Made by a program: the position numbers and the translations under genes
From: an uncultured Maribacter sp.
GTDB taxonomy: Bacteria > Bacteroidota > Bacteroidia > Flavobacteriales > Flavobacteriaceae
Length of the DNA stretch: 6,084 bases
Assembly (NCBI GenBank): GCA_905479535.1
Contig: CAJQMW010000553.1
Span: 1-6,084 of the forward strand
Reading direction: 5' to 3'
Part shown: positions 1-6,084 of the stretch, piece by piece
How the letters are laid out: every line of letters starts with the position of its first letter
Numbering within the stretch: the stretch's first letter is position 1
Notes under the pieces: model-generated
Database searches by the model: none
What the model was told of the DNA's origin: nothing
Seen by the model: the letters and a program-made list of their open reading frames with translations, nothing else

Positions 1-293
1 ATTTTTTTCTTCTCAAACTCCTTATTGGCTAAAATGGATATTAGCTTGGCTATATCATGAGCTCGATCAGAATTTGATCTTAAAACACCAAAAACATTAC
101 CATCCCGCTCCAATTTATTTTCGAATGTAAAATCAGAATTAGTTCCCCACAATACCTTTTCATTATTGTCCATTACAAAGAAGTCGACCTGGCGTTCTTC
201 TGCCAGCTTTTTCAGGAATGCAATCGAATCCTTATCCCGCAGTAAGACTTGCTTTAGTGCCCTAGTCGTAATATCGTTATCTTTTTCACCCAT
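1..293 (-). CDS. N-terminal part of an unidentified signalling protein (partial, runs off the left edge)
   Basis: An open frame starts with ATG at 293-291 and stays open for 97 codons to the window edge. It begins only 6 bases after the stop of the upstream receiver gene, so it is almost certainly cotranscribed and functionally linked to it. There is no signal peptide or membrane segment, so this part is cytosolic. The fragment reads as a small alpha/beta sensor-like module. A basic/hydrophobic helix (about residues 11-34) is followed by strands with VDFFVMDNNEKVLWG (36-50), then a helix (about 77-96) ending in a Lys-rich stretch. From memory, similar N-termini precede GAF domains and an output module (nucleotide cyclase, SpoIIE-type phosphatase or kinase) in multidomain signalling proteins, but the output domain lies outside the window. 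The bases just before ATG (ATTAGG) give no properly spaced Shine-Dalgarno. I am confident that it is a gene, and its function is not resolved. Confidence 0.8.
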   Translation of the reverse strand, partial: MGEKDNDITTRALKQVLLRDKDSIAFLKKLAEERQVDFFVMDNNEKVLWGTNSDFTFENKLERDGNVFGVLRSNSDRAHDIAKLISILANKEFEKKK

Positions 294-299
294 CCTAAT

Positions 300-677
300 C
301 TAGCTGCCAAGTATTTCTGTAGCAATTTCCAACATTTCATCCGGGTCAAACGGTTTGGTCATATACTTATCGGCTCCCATATCCAATCCTTTTTGACGGT
401 CCACCTCTTGACCTTTCGCAGTTAGTAGAATTATATAAACTTCGGATAGTTTAAGCTCCTTTTTTACTTTCTGACAAACCTCCATCCCGTTCATTTTGGG
501 CATCATTACGTCCAAGAACACCAAATTGGGTTTTTCCTGCTCAATAATCTTAAGGGCCTGCTCTCCATTTTCCGCAAATAACAGCTGTACACCATCATCC
601 TCCAAATCCTCCAATGTTTGCTCAATGAGCATTCTTATATGTGACTCATCGTCAACAATCAATATTTTTTCATTCAT
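300..677 (-). CDS. Stand-alone CheY-like response regulator receiver (125 aa)
   Basis: This is a single-domain receiver that would be phosphorylated by a histidine kinase, or shuttle phosphate to or from one, in the cytoplasm. All the canonical residues are present. The acidic metal-binding pair is D9/D10 in ILIVDDE. The phospho-acceptor is D56 in FLDVMMP. The switch residue is T86 in LLTAKGQ. The aromatic switch is Y105, and the conserved Lys is K108 in YMTKPF. The length is that of one receiver fold, and the protein ends right after helix alpha5, so there is no DNA-binding or enzymatic output domain. It therefore acts by protein-protein contact or as a phosphorelay intermediate. It lies 36 bases downstream of a hybrid kinase that itself has no DNA-binding output, and 6 bases upstream of another signalling-type gene. 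This makes it the likely link between the two. The ATG at 677-675 puts the first beta-strand at residue 4, as expected. No clear Shine-Dalgarno is seen, which is usual in Bacteroidota. Confidence 0.95.
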   Translation of the reverse strand: MNEKILIVDDESHIRMLIEQTLEDLEDDGVQLLFAENGEQALKIIEQEKPNLVFLDVMMPKMNGMEVCQKVKKELKLSEVYIILLTAKGQEVDRQKGLDMGADKYMTKPFDPDEMLEIATEILGS

Positions 678-713
678 AAACTACTATTTGTAAAGTTTGA
701 TCTGGTTTTGGCC

Positions 714-3700
714 TTATTCATAAACGAAGAACATTACATTCTCCATTCCCTTTTGGGTTTTTAGGTCCTTAATGAAGTTCCTATCCCCATTATATACCGA
801 GTTAAGCATAATAATATCTGGCATTGACTCGCTTGCCGTTGCCAATAAATTATCGGCATTGGCTTCTAGAACCTTATAACCACGAGCACTAAGGACATCA
901 CTCAAGCTCTTGACCGCGGAAGCATCTTGATCTACTACCAGCACTTTCTTTTTGGAAACCCCCTGCTCCAACAGTTCATCTACCTCATGAAACAATTTCT
1001 CGGTATCGATTGGTTTGGTCAGATAACGGTCCACCCCAATTCTTAGACCACGTTCCTTATCTTGGACGATGGATAATATAATGATAGGTATATCCATTGT
1101 CGCCGGGTCGTTCTTTAAAACGGCCGCAACATCGAAACCGTTTATTTCGGGCATCATAACATCCAAAATGATTAGGTCTGGCTTCTCCAGCCTCACCATA
1201 TCCAAAGCGGCTTTGCCATTAGCAGCCTCCCGGACCCTATAACCAGTATCGGTCAACTCCTGCCTTAAAAGCGACCTAATGGGCGTATCGTCATCCACTA
1301 CCAATATAGTAGGTTTCCCATCCGCTTTTTTCTTGGAACTATGGCTTATTTGTTTTTTGAGACTTTTAAGAATACGATCCAATTGTATGGGTTCCTGAAT
1401 CGCAGCTTCCCCTAGAAGGGGTATCGAAAAGAAGAAGGTGCTTCCCACATTGAATTCACTTTTCATCCAAATGATACCTCCATGATGTTCTATTATCTCC
1501 CTACATATAGGAAGTCCAAGGCCCGTACCTTGAGGTTTATCGGTGAGTGTATCGCCTGCTTGCCTAAAACGTTCAAAAATCTTATGCTTATCTGAATCGG
1601 CTATGCCAATACCGGTATCCTGCACCTCAAAAATCAGTTGGCCCTTTTCTTGATAGGCTTCAATATTTACCGTACCCTTTTCAGTAAATTTAACTGCATT
1701 GGAGAGTAGATTGATAACCACCTGAATTAATTTGTCTTCATCCGCTTTTACAATTGGCAGGTCTTCCGGTATATTCTTTTTTAGCTTTAAACCTTTTTGT
1801 TCAAATAAGGATGACGTAGCTGCAATTCCCCGATGGATTACGTCCTGAAGGAATACGGGCCGCATATTCCATTCCATCTTCCCTGATTCGATTTTGGCAA
1901 GGTCCAAGACATCATTAATAAGATTGGTAAGGCGTTCACCTTCGGAGACCACCACATCCAAGTTTTCACTTACCTGTTTCATGGTGCGCTTGATCTTTTG
2001 ATCGCTGACGTCTACGGCCGGGAAAATTTTATCCTCCAACCGTTTACGGATTATTTTGGCGAACCCCAATACGGATGTCAAAGGGGTTCTCAATTCATGG
2101 CTCACCGTGGAAAGGAAGGCACTTTTTGCCTCATTGGCGTCTTCAGCTTTTGCCTTGGCCTCTTTGGCCTCCTCAAAAAGCTCCGCATTATGCAAGGCGA
2201 CCCCAACATTAATAGCAATGGTATTCAGAAGCTTTTGATCTTCTTCGTTAAACCTGCTCTCCTGCTGGGTACTTTGCACACTCAAAACCCCAATCACCGT
2301 GTCCTCAACGGGAATAGGCACTCCCAAATAAGAAATGGCCTGTTTGCCGGTTTGTTCAATTCCGCTTTCGGAATATTCTTTAGCAATATCCGTGTCTTTA
2401 TTGATTAATAAAGGTTTTCCGGTTTGAATGATTTTTGAGGTCAGCCCCTCCCCTAATTTAAACGGGGGCATATCGTCACCATCTTGATAGGGAAAGTTGA
2501 TCATATTGGTTTTTTCATCTAAAATAGCTAGGTAAGTAATGTCCGATTTAAATACCTCTTTCATTTGTCGGCCCACCAGCTGTATGAGTTCATTTAACTC
2601 CAACTTATCGTTCAACGCCTTACTTACATTGTTTACCGTTGCCAATTCGTTTAAACGCTGGCTTACTTCTTTGGTACGTTTCTCCACGGTATCCTCCAAC
2701 ACTTTTTGTTGGTTTAATAGAATACTTGTTCGTGCTTTTACAGAGAAATAAATGAACCCTAAAACACCCAATACATATAGTGCATATGCCCACCAAGTTT
2801 TATACCAGGGTGATGTAATTGAAAAAGAAGCCGAGGACTCTTCGGTTATATCCCCATAAATATTCTGGGCTTTAGCTTTAAAGGTATAGTTACCAGGTGG
2901 AAGATTTATGTATTCTCGAGAAGTTTGCGCAGTCCACTCGGACCATTTATCATCCAAACCACTCAATTGTGTACTGTACTTTATATCTTTCTGACCAATA
3001 AATAAGGGTGCCGCATAGTTAATAGTTACTGAATTTTTATCAAAAGGAACAACCATTTTTTCTGGAAAATCAATACTACCTCCGTAGATTAATGAATCTC
3101 CTGCAATCGTCATTTTTCTAATAGCCACTTGAAATTTTGGAAAACTAGGCTTTTCCAACTTACCTTCATATCTAAAAACCCCGTCGGGGCCAGGTAACCA
3201 GACTATCCATGTCCCATCAGATTTTGGTTCTTCTGGGTTTATACTACGTATAATTGTATTCTTTAGTTCCTTGAACGTATCCGTATTAAATTCAACTTCA
3301 TCATTTTCATTTTTTTCGGCTATCATTATCCCGGATCCAGCGTTAAACCACCTTTTGCCATCTTCCGTTCGATCACCACGACTACCTGGTGCATCCCAAT
3401 CTATAAACTCATCAAAAATGAACTTCTTTTTCTCAAAGCGCTGTGTTTCTTCATTAAATGCATAAGTTTCCTTTTCAGTACCGGCAAAAACTCGTACCTC
3501 ATCATCATCATCGTCACCGCTTATACCTACACCAGATTTTGGAAGGCCCTCGTTTTCCCCATAGGTTATATATTCAGATTCGTTTAAATCAAGGCGACCG
3601 TCGATATACTTAGGAATTACTTTAAAGACTTCACCGTCAACGGAATTACTAATCCAAAGTGTACCATCTTTTTTCTCGAAATAACCGTTCATATTATCCA

Positions 3701-5090
3701 GCTTGGCGGTATTAGATTCCTCCTCGAACTGCTGAGTATCTTCATTAAAATAGAGGCTCATGGTGCCTTGCTGGTGCGACACATAGACCCTACTGCTATC
3801 TTTTTTTGATTGGGCTATCCCGTCTGGCCTAAAATCGTAATTGATGTTTTCCCTAACATTTTCCCAACCTTTATCCTTAACTTCTATTAAACCCATGCCG
3901 TTACTAATAGCATATAATCTGTTCCGAAATTTTTGAAATCTATAAATTTGCCCAAAAGTTCCTGGAATCAGTTTTACCTGATTATCATTCTCATCCAAAT
4001 ACGCAACACCGTTGTTGGTGCCAAAATAGAGTAACCCATCATTTCTTTGTACATCAAGAACGAGCGTGGATATCCCAATAGTTTCGTCTAACAAGGTTAG
4101 ATTAGAGTTTAAGTTTGTGCTAGAGATCCCATTGAAGTGCATCATCCATAAAACACCTCTAGAATCAACATAAACATAATTAACACTATCATCTGGCAGA
4201 CCATTGGCTTTAGAATACTTTTGCAACAGCTTACCGTCATGGTCTATAAGATAAGCGCCATTGCCAAAAGTATTAAACACATAGCGCCCATCTTTTAAGG
4301 CAAATCCCGGCAAATAAAGCTCTCCTTTTACATAAGAATCTACTTCTGTTTTAAAAGGGGTAAATTCGGTTCCATCATATAGAAAAAATCCTTGAGTTCT
4401 TGTTCCTATAAGCACTTTATCGTCATAAGGCAATAAACTATAAATACGTTCACTGGTAAATCGTTCCCCTCCCGGCACTAACTCAAAGGTATCATCGCCT
4501 TTAAGTACAGTAAGACCCACATCCCAAATTCTTAAATAGTAAATGTCATTCACAATGGCGCCCACATGAAATCCATTTTCGGAAGTAATTACCTTCATGT
4601 TCTTACCATCCCATGCATAAAGCTTGAACTCTGTTCTAAAAATGACCCTACCCTTGTAATAGTCGACCTCCCATACCTCTCCAAAATTTCGATGTTCTTC
4701 TGGGATTTTATCCAATAATGAAACAAATTTTAGTACTCCGCTGCTGGAAGATTCTAAATAGCCAAGCTCACTATAACCGCCAGAATAGATTACCCCTTTG
4801 TCATCTTTTGCCAAACAACGTGATCCGCTGCCAGGTATTTCAATCGACTGCCAATTTACCCCATCAAATTCCAATATTCTACCTGCATTAGCAAAATACA
4901 TAAACCCATTATCACCTTCCAGTGCCCACCAATTGATAGGTCCACCATCGTATTCTTGGTAGGTGTACTGATTAATCAATGGCCTACCCACTTGTTCTTG
5001 GGCCCAAAAAGAAGTAAAAAACGAAAAAACGAAAAATAAGGTGAGACCAAGGGTTTTACCCAAAGTAGTTTTGTAGTGGTTTTCTTGCAT
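714..5090 (-). CDS. Hybrid sensor histidine kinase: propeller, Y_Y_Y, TM, GAF, HisKA/HATPase, two receivers
   Basis: This is a membrane sensor kinase of 1458 aa from the preferred start. The order is: signal peptide 1-31 (Lys-containing n-region, core LTLFFVFSFF, end WAQ-E); periplasmic propeller about 32-660, with Reg_prop-like blades such as GLPDDSVNYVYVDSRGVLWM (297-316) and LLYFGTNNGVAYLD (353-366); Y_Y_Y domain 681-761 (Y705, Y727, Y735); one membrane span about 764-784; coiled coil 787-816; GAF about 831-971; HisKA with phospho-acceptor H998 in SHELRTPL and a long inter-helix insert; HATPase_c to about 1224 (N box NLLSNAVKFT with N1131, G1 DTGIG 1158-1162, FERF 1172-1175, G2 GTGLGL 1188-1193). 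Receiver 1 (1260-1377) has D1266/D1267, D1310, S1340 and K1359. Receiver 2 (1380-1458) is degenerate and half-length. The sensor half resembles Bacteroides HTCS proteins, but no AraC domain follows. The ligand is unknown. An in-frame ATG at 5162 would add 24 aa; I prefer 5090 because it puts the signal peptide at the N-terminus. Confidence 0.93.
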   Translation of the reverse strand: MQENHYKTTLGKTLGLTLFFVFSFFTSFWAQEQVGRPLINQYTYQEYDGGPINWWALEGDNGFMYFANAGRILEFDGVNWQSIEIPGSGSRCLAKDDKGVIYSGGYSELGYLESSSSGVLKFVSLLDKIPEEHRNFGEVWEVDYYKGRVIFRTEFKLYAWDGKNMKVITSENGFHVGAIVNDIYYLRIWDVGLTVLKGDDTFELVPGGERFTSERIYSLLPYDDKVLIGTRTQGFFLYDGTEFTPFKTEVDSYVKGELYLPGFALKDGRYVFNTFGNGAYLIDHDGKLLQKYSKANGLPDDSVNYVYVDSRGVLWMMHFNGISSTNLNSNLTLLDETIGISTLVLDVQRNDGLLYFGTNNGVAYLDENDNQVKLIPGTFGQIYRFQKFRNRLYAISNGMGLIEVKDKGWENVRENINYDFRPDGIAQSKKDSSRVYVSHQQGTMSLYFNEDTQQFEEESNTAKLDNMNGYFEKKDGTLWISNSVDGEVFKVIPKYIDGRLDLNESEYITYGENEGLPKSGVGISGDDDDDEVRVFAGTEKETYAFNEETQRFEKKKFIFDEFIDWDAPGSRGDRTEDGKRWFNAGSGIMIAEKNENDEVEFNTDTFKELKNTIIRSINPEEPKSDGTWIVWLPGPDGVFRYEGKLEKPSFPKFQVAIRKMTIAGDSLIYGGSIDFPEKMVVPFDKNSVTINYAAPLFIGQKDIKYSTQLSGLDDKWSEWTAQTSREYINLPPGNYTFKAKAQNIYGDITEESSASFSITSPWYKTWWAYALYVLGVLGFIYFSVKARTSILLNQQKVLEDTVEKRTKEVSQRLNELATVNNVSKALNDKLELNELIQLVGRQMKEVFKSDITYLAILDEKTNMINFPYQDGDDMPPFKLGEGLTSKIIQTGKPLLINKDTDIAKEYSESGIEQTGKQAISYLGVPIPVEDTVIGVLSVQSTQQESRFNEEDQKLLNTIAINVGVALHNAELFEEAKEAKAKAEDANEAKSAFLSTVSHELRTPLTSVLGFAKIIRKRLEDKIFPAVDVSDQKIKRTMKQVSENLDVVVSEGERLTNLINDVLDLAKIESGKMEWNMRPVFLQDVIHRGIAATSSLFEQKGLKLKKNIPEDLPIVKADEDKLIQVVINLLSNAVKFTEKGTVNIEAYQEKGQLIFEVQDTGIGIADSDKHKIFERFRQAGDTLTDKPQGTGLGLPICREIIEHHGGIIWMKSEFNVGSTFFFSIPLLGEAAIQEPIQLDRILKSLKKQISHSSKKKADGKPTILVVDDDTPIRSLLRQELTDTGYRVREAANGKAALDMVRLEKPDLIILDVMMPEINGFDVAAVLKNDPATMDIPIIILSIVQDKERGLRIGVDRYLTKPIDTEKLFHEVDELLEQGVSKKKVLVVDQDASAVKSLSDVLSARGYKVLEANADNLLATASESMPDIIMLNSVYNGDRNFIKDLKTQKGMENVMFFVYE
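717..953 (-). other. Degenerate, half-length C-terminal receiver domain of the hybrid kinase
   Basis: Kinase residues 1380-1458 begin like a second receiver: KKKVLVVDQDASAVKSLSDV, then a helix and strand ending PDIIMLN. Aligned with receiver 1 (PDLIILDVMMP), the phospho-acceptor Asp is replaced by N1430 and the MMP turn is lost. The acidic pair is changed to D-Q-D. The protein stops at MFFVYE, which corresponds to strand beta4, so alpha4, beta5 with the conserved Lys, and alpha5 are absent. The TAA at 716-714 is followed by only 36 bases before the next gene. That is too little to encode the missing part, so a single frameshift does not explain it. It cannot be phosphorylated in the usual way and may serve as a docking or regulatory pseudo-receiver. 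Confidence 0.8.
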
Positions 5091-5146
5091 GTTGGCTGAT
5101 ATATTAATACAGGTAACGGGGAGTAAACCTGTTGATACGAAATATA

Positions 5147-5179
5147 CAAAATAATAGCTCATATTTGTTATTTGTTCAA
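5147..5179 (-). promoter_or_regulatory. Candidate Bacteroidota-type promoter for the kinase operon
   Basis: Read on the minus strand, TTG at 5179-5177 is followed after 22 bases by TTATTTTG at 5154-5147. The latter differs from the Bacteroidota -7 consensus TAnnTTTG at one position, and the spacer is within the range reported for flavobacteria. Transcription would begin near 5140. That gives a short leader to the ATG at 5090 and would exclude the upstream ATG at 5162. In AT-rich DNA such matches arise by chance, so this is only suggestive. Confidence 0.22.
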
Positions 5180-5214
5180 TACATAAAATAAAGAGAACTA
5201 TAAAATCAATACAT
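5176..5214. repeat. Pair of 9-base direct repeats TCAATACAT, 30 bases apart
   Basis: TCAATACAT occurs at 5176-5184 and again at 5206-5214. The start-to-start distance is exactly 30 bases, close to three helical turns, which would place two bound protomers on the same DNA face. The pair lies upstream of the preferred kinase start and about 70-110 bases upstream of the peptidase start. The first copy overlaps the TTG of the candidate kinase promoter. It could be an operator, but the short length and AT richness make chance occurrence possible. Confidence 0.3.
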
Positions 5215-5287
5215 TTTCTTATTCCTACTTCAACAAAGTATATTTAAAACTTTTTATTTGGTATTTTTAAATTTTTTGAGAAATTCT

Positions 5288-6084
5288 ATGAATCAGATTA
5301 CCGACTACATTGCCCAACACAAAGACCGACTTCTCAGTGAAATTATTGAACTTCTAAAAATACCCTCTATAAGTGCAGATCCTGCCTTTTCAAAAGAGGT
5401 GATAGCAGCATCGGAAGCGGTAAAATCCGCCCTTGAAAAGGCAGGTTGCGATACCGTTGAAATCCATGAAACAGCTGGCTATCCTATTGTTTATGGAGAA
5501 AAAATAATCGATTCCGACCTACCCACGATTTTAGTTTATGGTCATTACGACGTACAACCACCGGACCCTATGGATCTATGGAATTCTCCACCGTTTGAAC
5601 CCGTGATAAAGACGACCAAACTACACCCAGAGGGTGCCATTTTTGCCCGCGGAGCATGTGATGATAAAGGGCAGATGTACATGCATGTGAAGGCCTTAGA
5701 GCTAATGATACGTACAAAGCAGCTACCCTGTAACGTAAAATTCATGATTGAAGGTGAGGAAGAAGTCGGAAGTGACAACCTTGCCATTTACGTTGCCCAA
5801 AACAAAAAGAAGCTAGAAAACGATATTATACTGATTTCCGATACGGGGATGATCGGCAATGACATACCCTCAATCACAACGGGGCTTCGGGGCCTAAGTT
5901 ATGTTCAAGTAGAGGTTACTGGACCCAATCGTGACCTGCATTCCGGACTTTATGGTGGCGCGGTAGCAAACCCAATTAATATATTGGCCAAAATGATTGC
6001 CGGTCTTCATGATGAGAACAACCATATTACCATTCCCGGATTTTATGATAAGGTAGAGGAATTGTCAAAAGAAGAACGGGCGGA
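5288..6084 (+). CDS. M20 family metallopeptidase, dipeptidase-like (partial, runs off the right edge)
   Basis: This is a di-zinc peptidase of the M20 family (carnosinase/PepV/succinyl-diaminopimelate desuccinylase fold) that probably cleaves dipeptides in the cytoplasm. There is no signal peptide. The visible 265 residues hold nearly the whole active site: H86 and D88 in YGHYDVQP, the bridging ligand D125 in RGACDDKG, general base E158 and ligand E159 in EGEEEVGS, and D185 in ISDTG. H218 in RDLHSG opens the inserted dimerisation domain and, in the family, contacts substrate across the dimer. The last His ligand would lie beyond the window, since full-length members are roughly 450-470 aa. RDLHSG and DVQPPDPMDLW point to the carnosinase-like dipeptidase branch rather than the DapE or ArgE branches. 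The ATG at 5288 is preceded by only a weak GAG-containing sequence, and the frame gives the expected N-terminal helix. It is divergent from the kinase operon, with no obvious functional link. Confidence 0.93.
   Translation, partial: MNQITDYIAQHKDRLLSEIIELLKIPSISADPAFSKEVIAASEAVKSALEKAGCDTVEIHETAGYPIVYGEKIIDSDLPTILVYGHYDVQPPDPMDLWNSPPFEPVIKTTKLHPEGAIFARGACDDKGQMYMHVKALELMIRTKQLPCNVKFMIEGEEEVGSDNLAIYVAQNKKKLENDIILISDTGMIGNDIPSITTGLRGLSYVQVEVTGPNRDLHSGLYGGAVANPINILAKMIAGLHDENNHITIPGFYDKVEELSKEERA

Larger units (their letters stand above)
5091..5287. promoter_or_regulatory. Divergent intergenic region between the kinase operon and the M20 peptidase gene
   Basis: This AT-rich stretch separates two diverging genes and must hold the promoters for both, unless the kinase actually starts at 5162, in which case it shrinks to 5163-5287. 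It has homopolymeric T/A runs near 5250-5277, just before the peptidase start. A 9-base direct repeat (5176-5184 and 5206-5214) lies in it. There is no exact match to the Bacteroidota -7 element TAnnTTTG on either strand, only one-mismatch forms. On the plus strand TATATTTA at 5239-5246 is one such form for the peptidase gene, but it lacks a convincing -33 TTG upstream. I see no tRNA, riboswitch or hairpin terminator. Confidence 0.5.

Noticed and set aside
496..693. Plus-strand open frame opposite the response regulator
   Set aside because: The opposite strand encodes a complete canonical receiver with all conserved residues. The plus-strand frame is Ser/Cys-rich and featureless.
678..713. 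Possible terminator or hidden remainder of the truncated second receiver in the gap between kinase and response regulator
   Set aside because: The 36 bases contain no stable inverted repeat with a T-run. They also cannot encode the roughly 45 missing residues in any frame.
717..1313. AraC-type helix-turn-helix output, as expected for a classical HTCS protein
   Set aside because: The C-terminal region after the kinase core consists only of one receiver and a degenerate half-receiver. No helix-turn-helix sequence is present before the stop.
1998..2751. Open frames on the plus strand at 1998-2408, 2056-2238 and 2539-2751, opposite the kinase/GAF region
   Set aside because: They lie entirely antisense to well-conserved GAF and HisKA motifs. 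Their translations have no recognisable domain and look like reverse-frame shadows.
3271..3465. Plus-strand open frame opposite the propeller region
   Set aside because: It is antisense to the continuous kinase frame, Ser-rich, and has no domain or start signal. It is a shadow frame.
5240..5277. Intrinsic terminator suggested by the T/A runs before the peptidase gene
   Set aside because: The T-runs have no GC-rich hairpin stem before them, and the flanking genes diverge, so no transcript needs to end here.
5545..5787. Minus-strand open frame of 80 codons opposite the M20 peptidase
   Set aside because: It overlaps in antisense the metal-binding motifs of the peptidase, which are clearly the coding strand.

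Overview
This window looks like chromosomal DNA from a Bacteroidota, most likely a (marine) flavobacterium. The evidence is a moderately AT-rich composition, the near absence of Shine-Dalgarno sequences before otherwise convincing starts, a two-component sensor with a periplasmic propeller plus a triple-tyrosine domain, and a signal peptide ending in a flavobacterial-style WAQ-E. No database search was possible, so genus and species are not called.

Layout. The minus strand carries a compact signalling operon, read from right to left. It starts with a very large membrane hybrid histidine kinase (714-5090, or 714-5162 with the longer start). After a 36-base gap comes a stand-alone CheY-like receiver (300-677). 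After only 6 bases comes the N-terminus of a third protein that runs off the left edge (1-293). Divergently, on the plus strand, an M20 family metallopeptidase/dipeptidase starts at 5288 and runs off the right edge. Between the two diverging genes is an AT-rich intergenic region of 125-197 bases, depending on the kinase start. It holds a 9-base direct repeat and possible weak promoters. There is no gene-free stretch over 300 bases, and I saw no RNA gene, mobile element, CRISPR array or convincing terminator.

How the genes may work together. The kinase has a signal peptide, a periplasmic beta-propeller sensor, a Y_Y_Y domain, one membrane span, a coiled coil, a cytoplasmic GAF domain, a HisKA/HATPase core, one intact receiver and one degenerate half-length receiver. 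It resembles the Bacteroides hybrid two-component systems (HTCS) in its sensor half but lacks their C-terminal AraC DNA-binding domain. Its output must therefore pass to a partner. The stand-alone receiver and the partly visible downstream protein are the obvious candidates. The M20 peptidase is probably an independent housekeeping gene, though its promoter shares the intergenic region.

The most interesting points are the HTCS-like sensor wired to a non-DNA-binding output, the truncated and phospho-acceptor-less terminal receiver, and the unidentified third protein.
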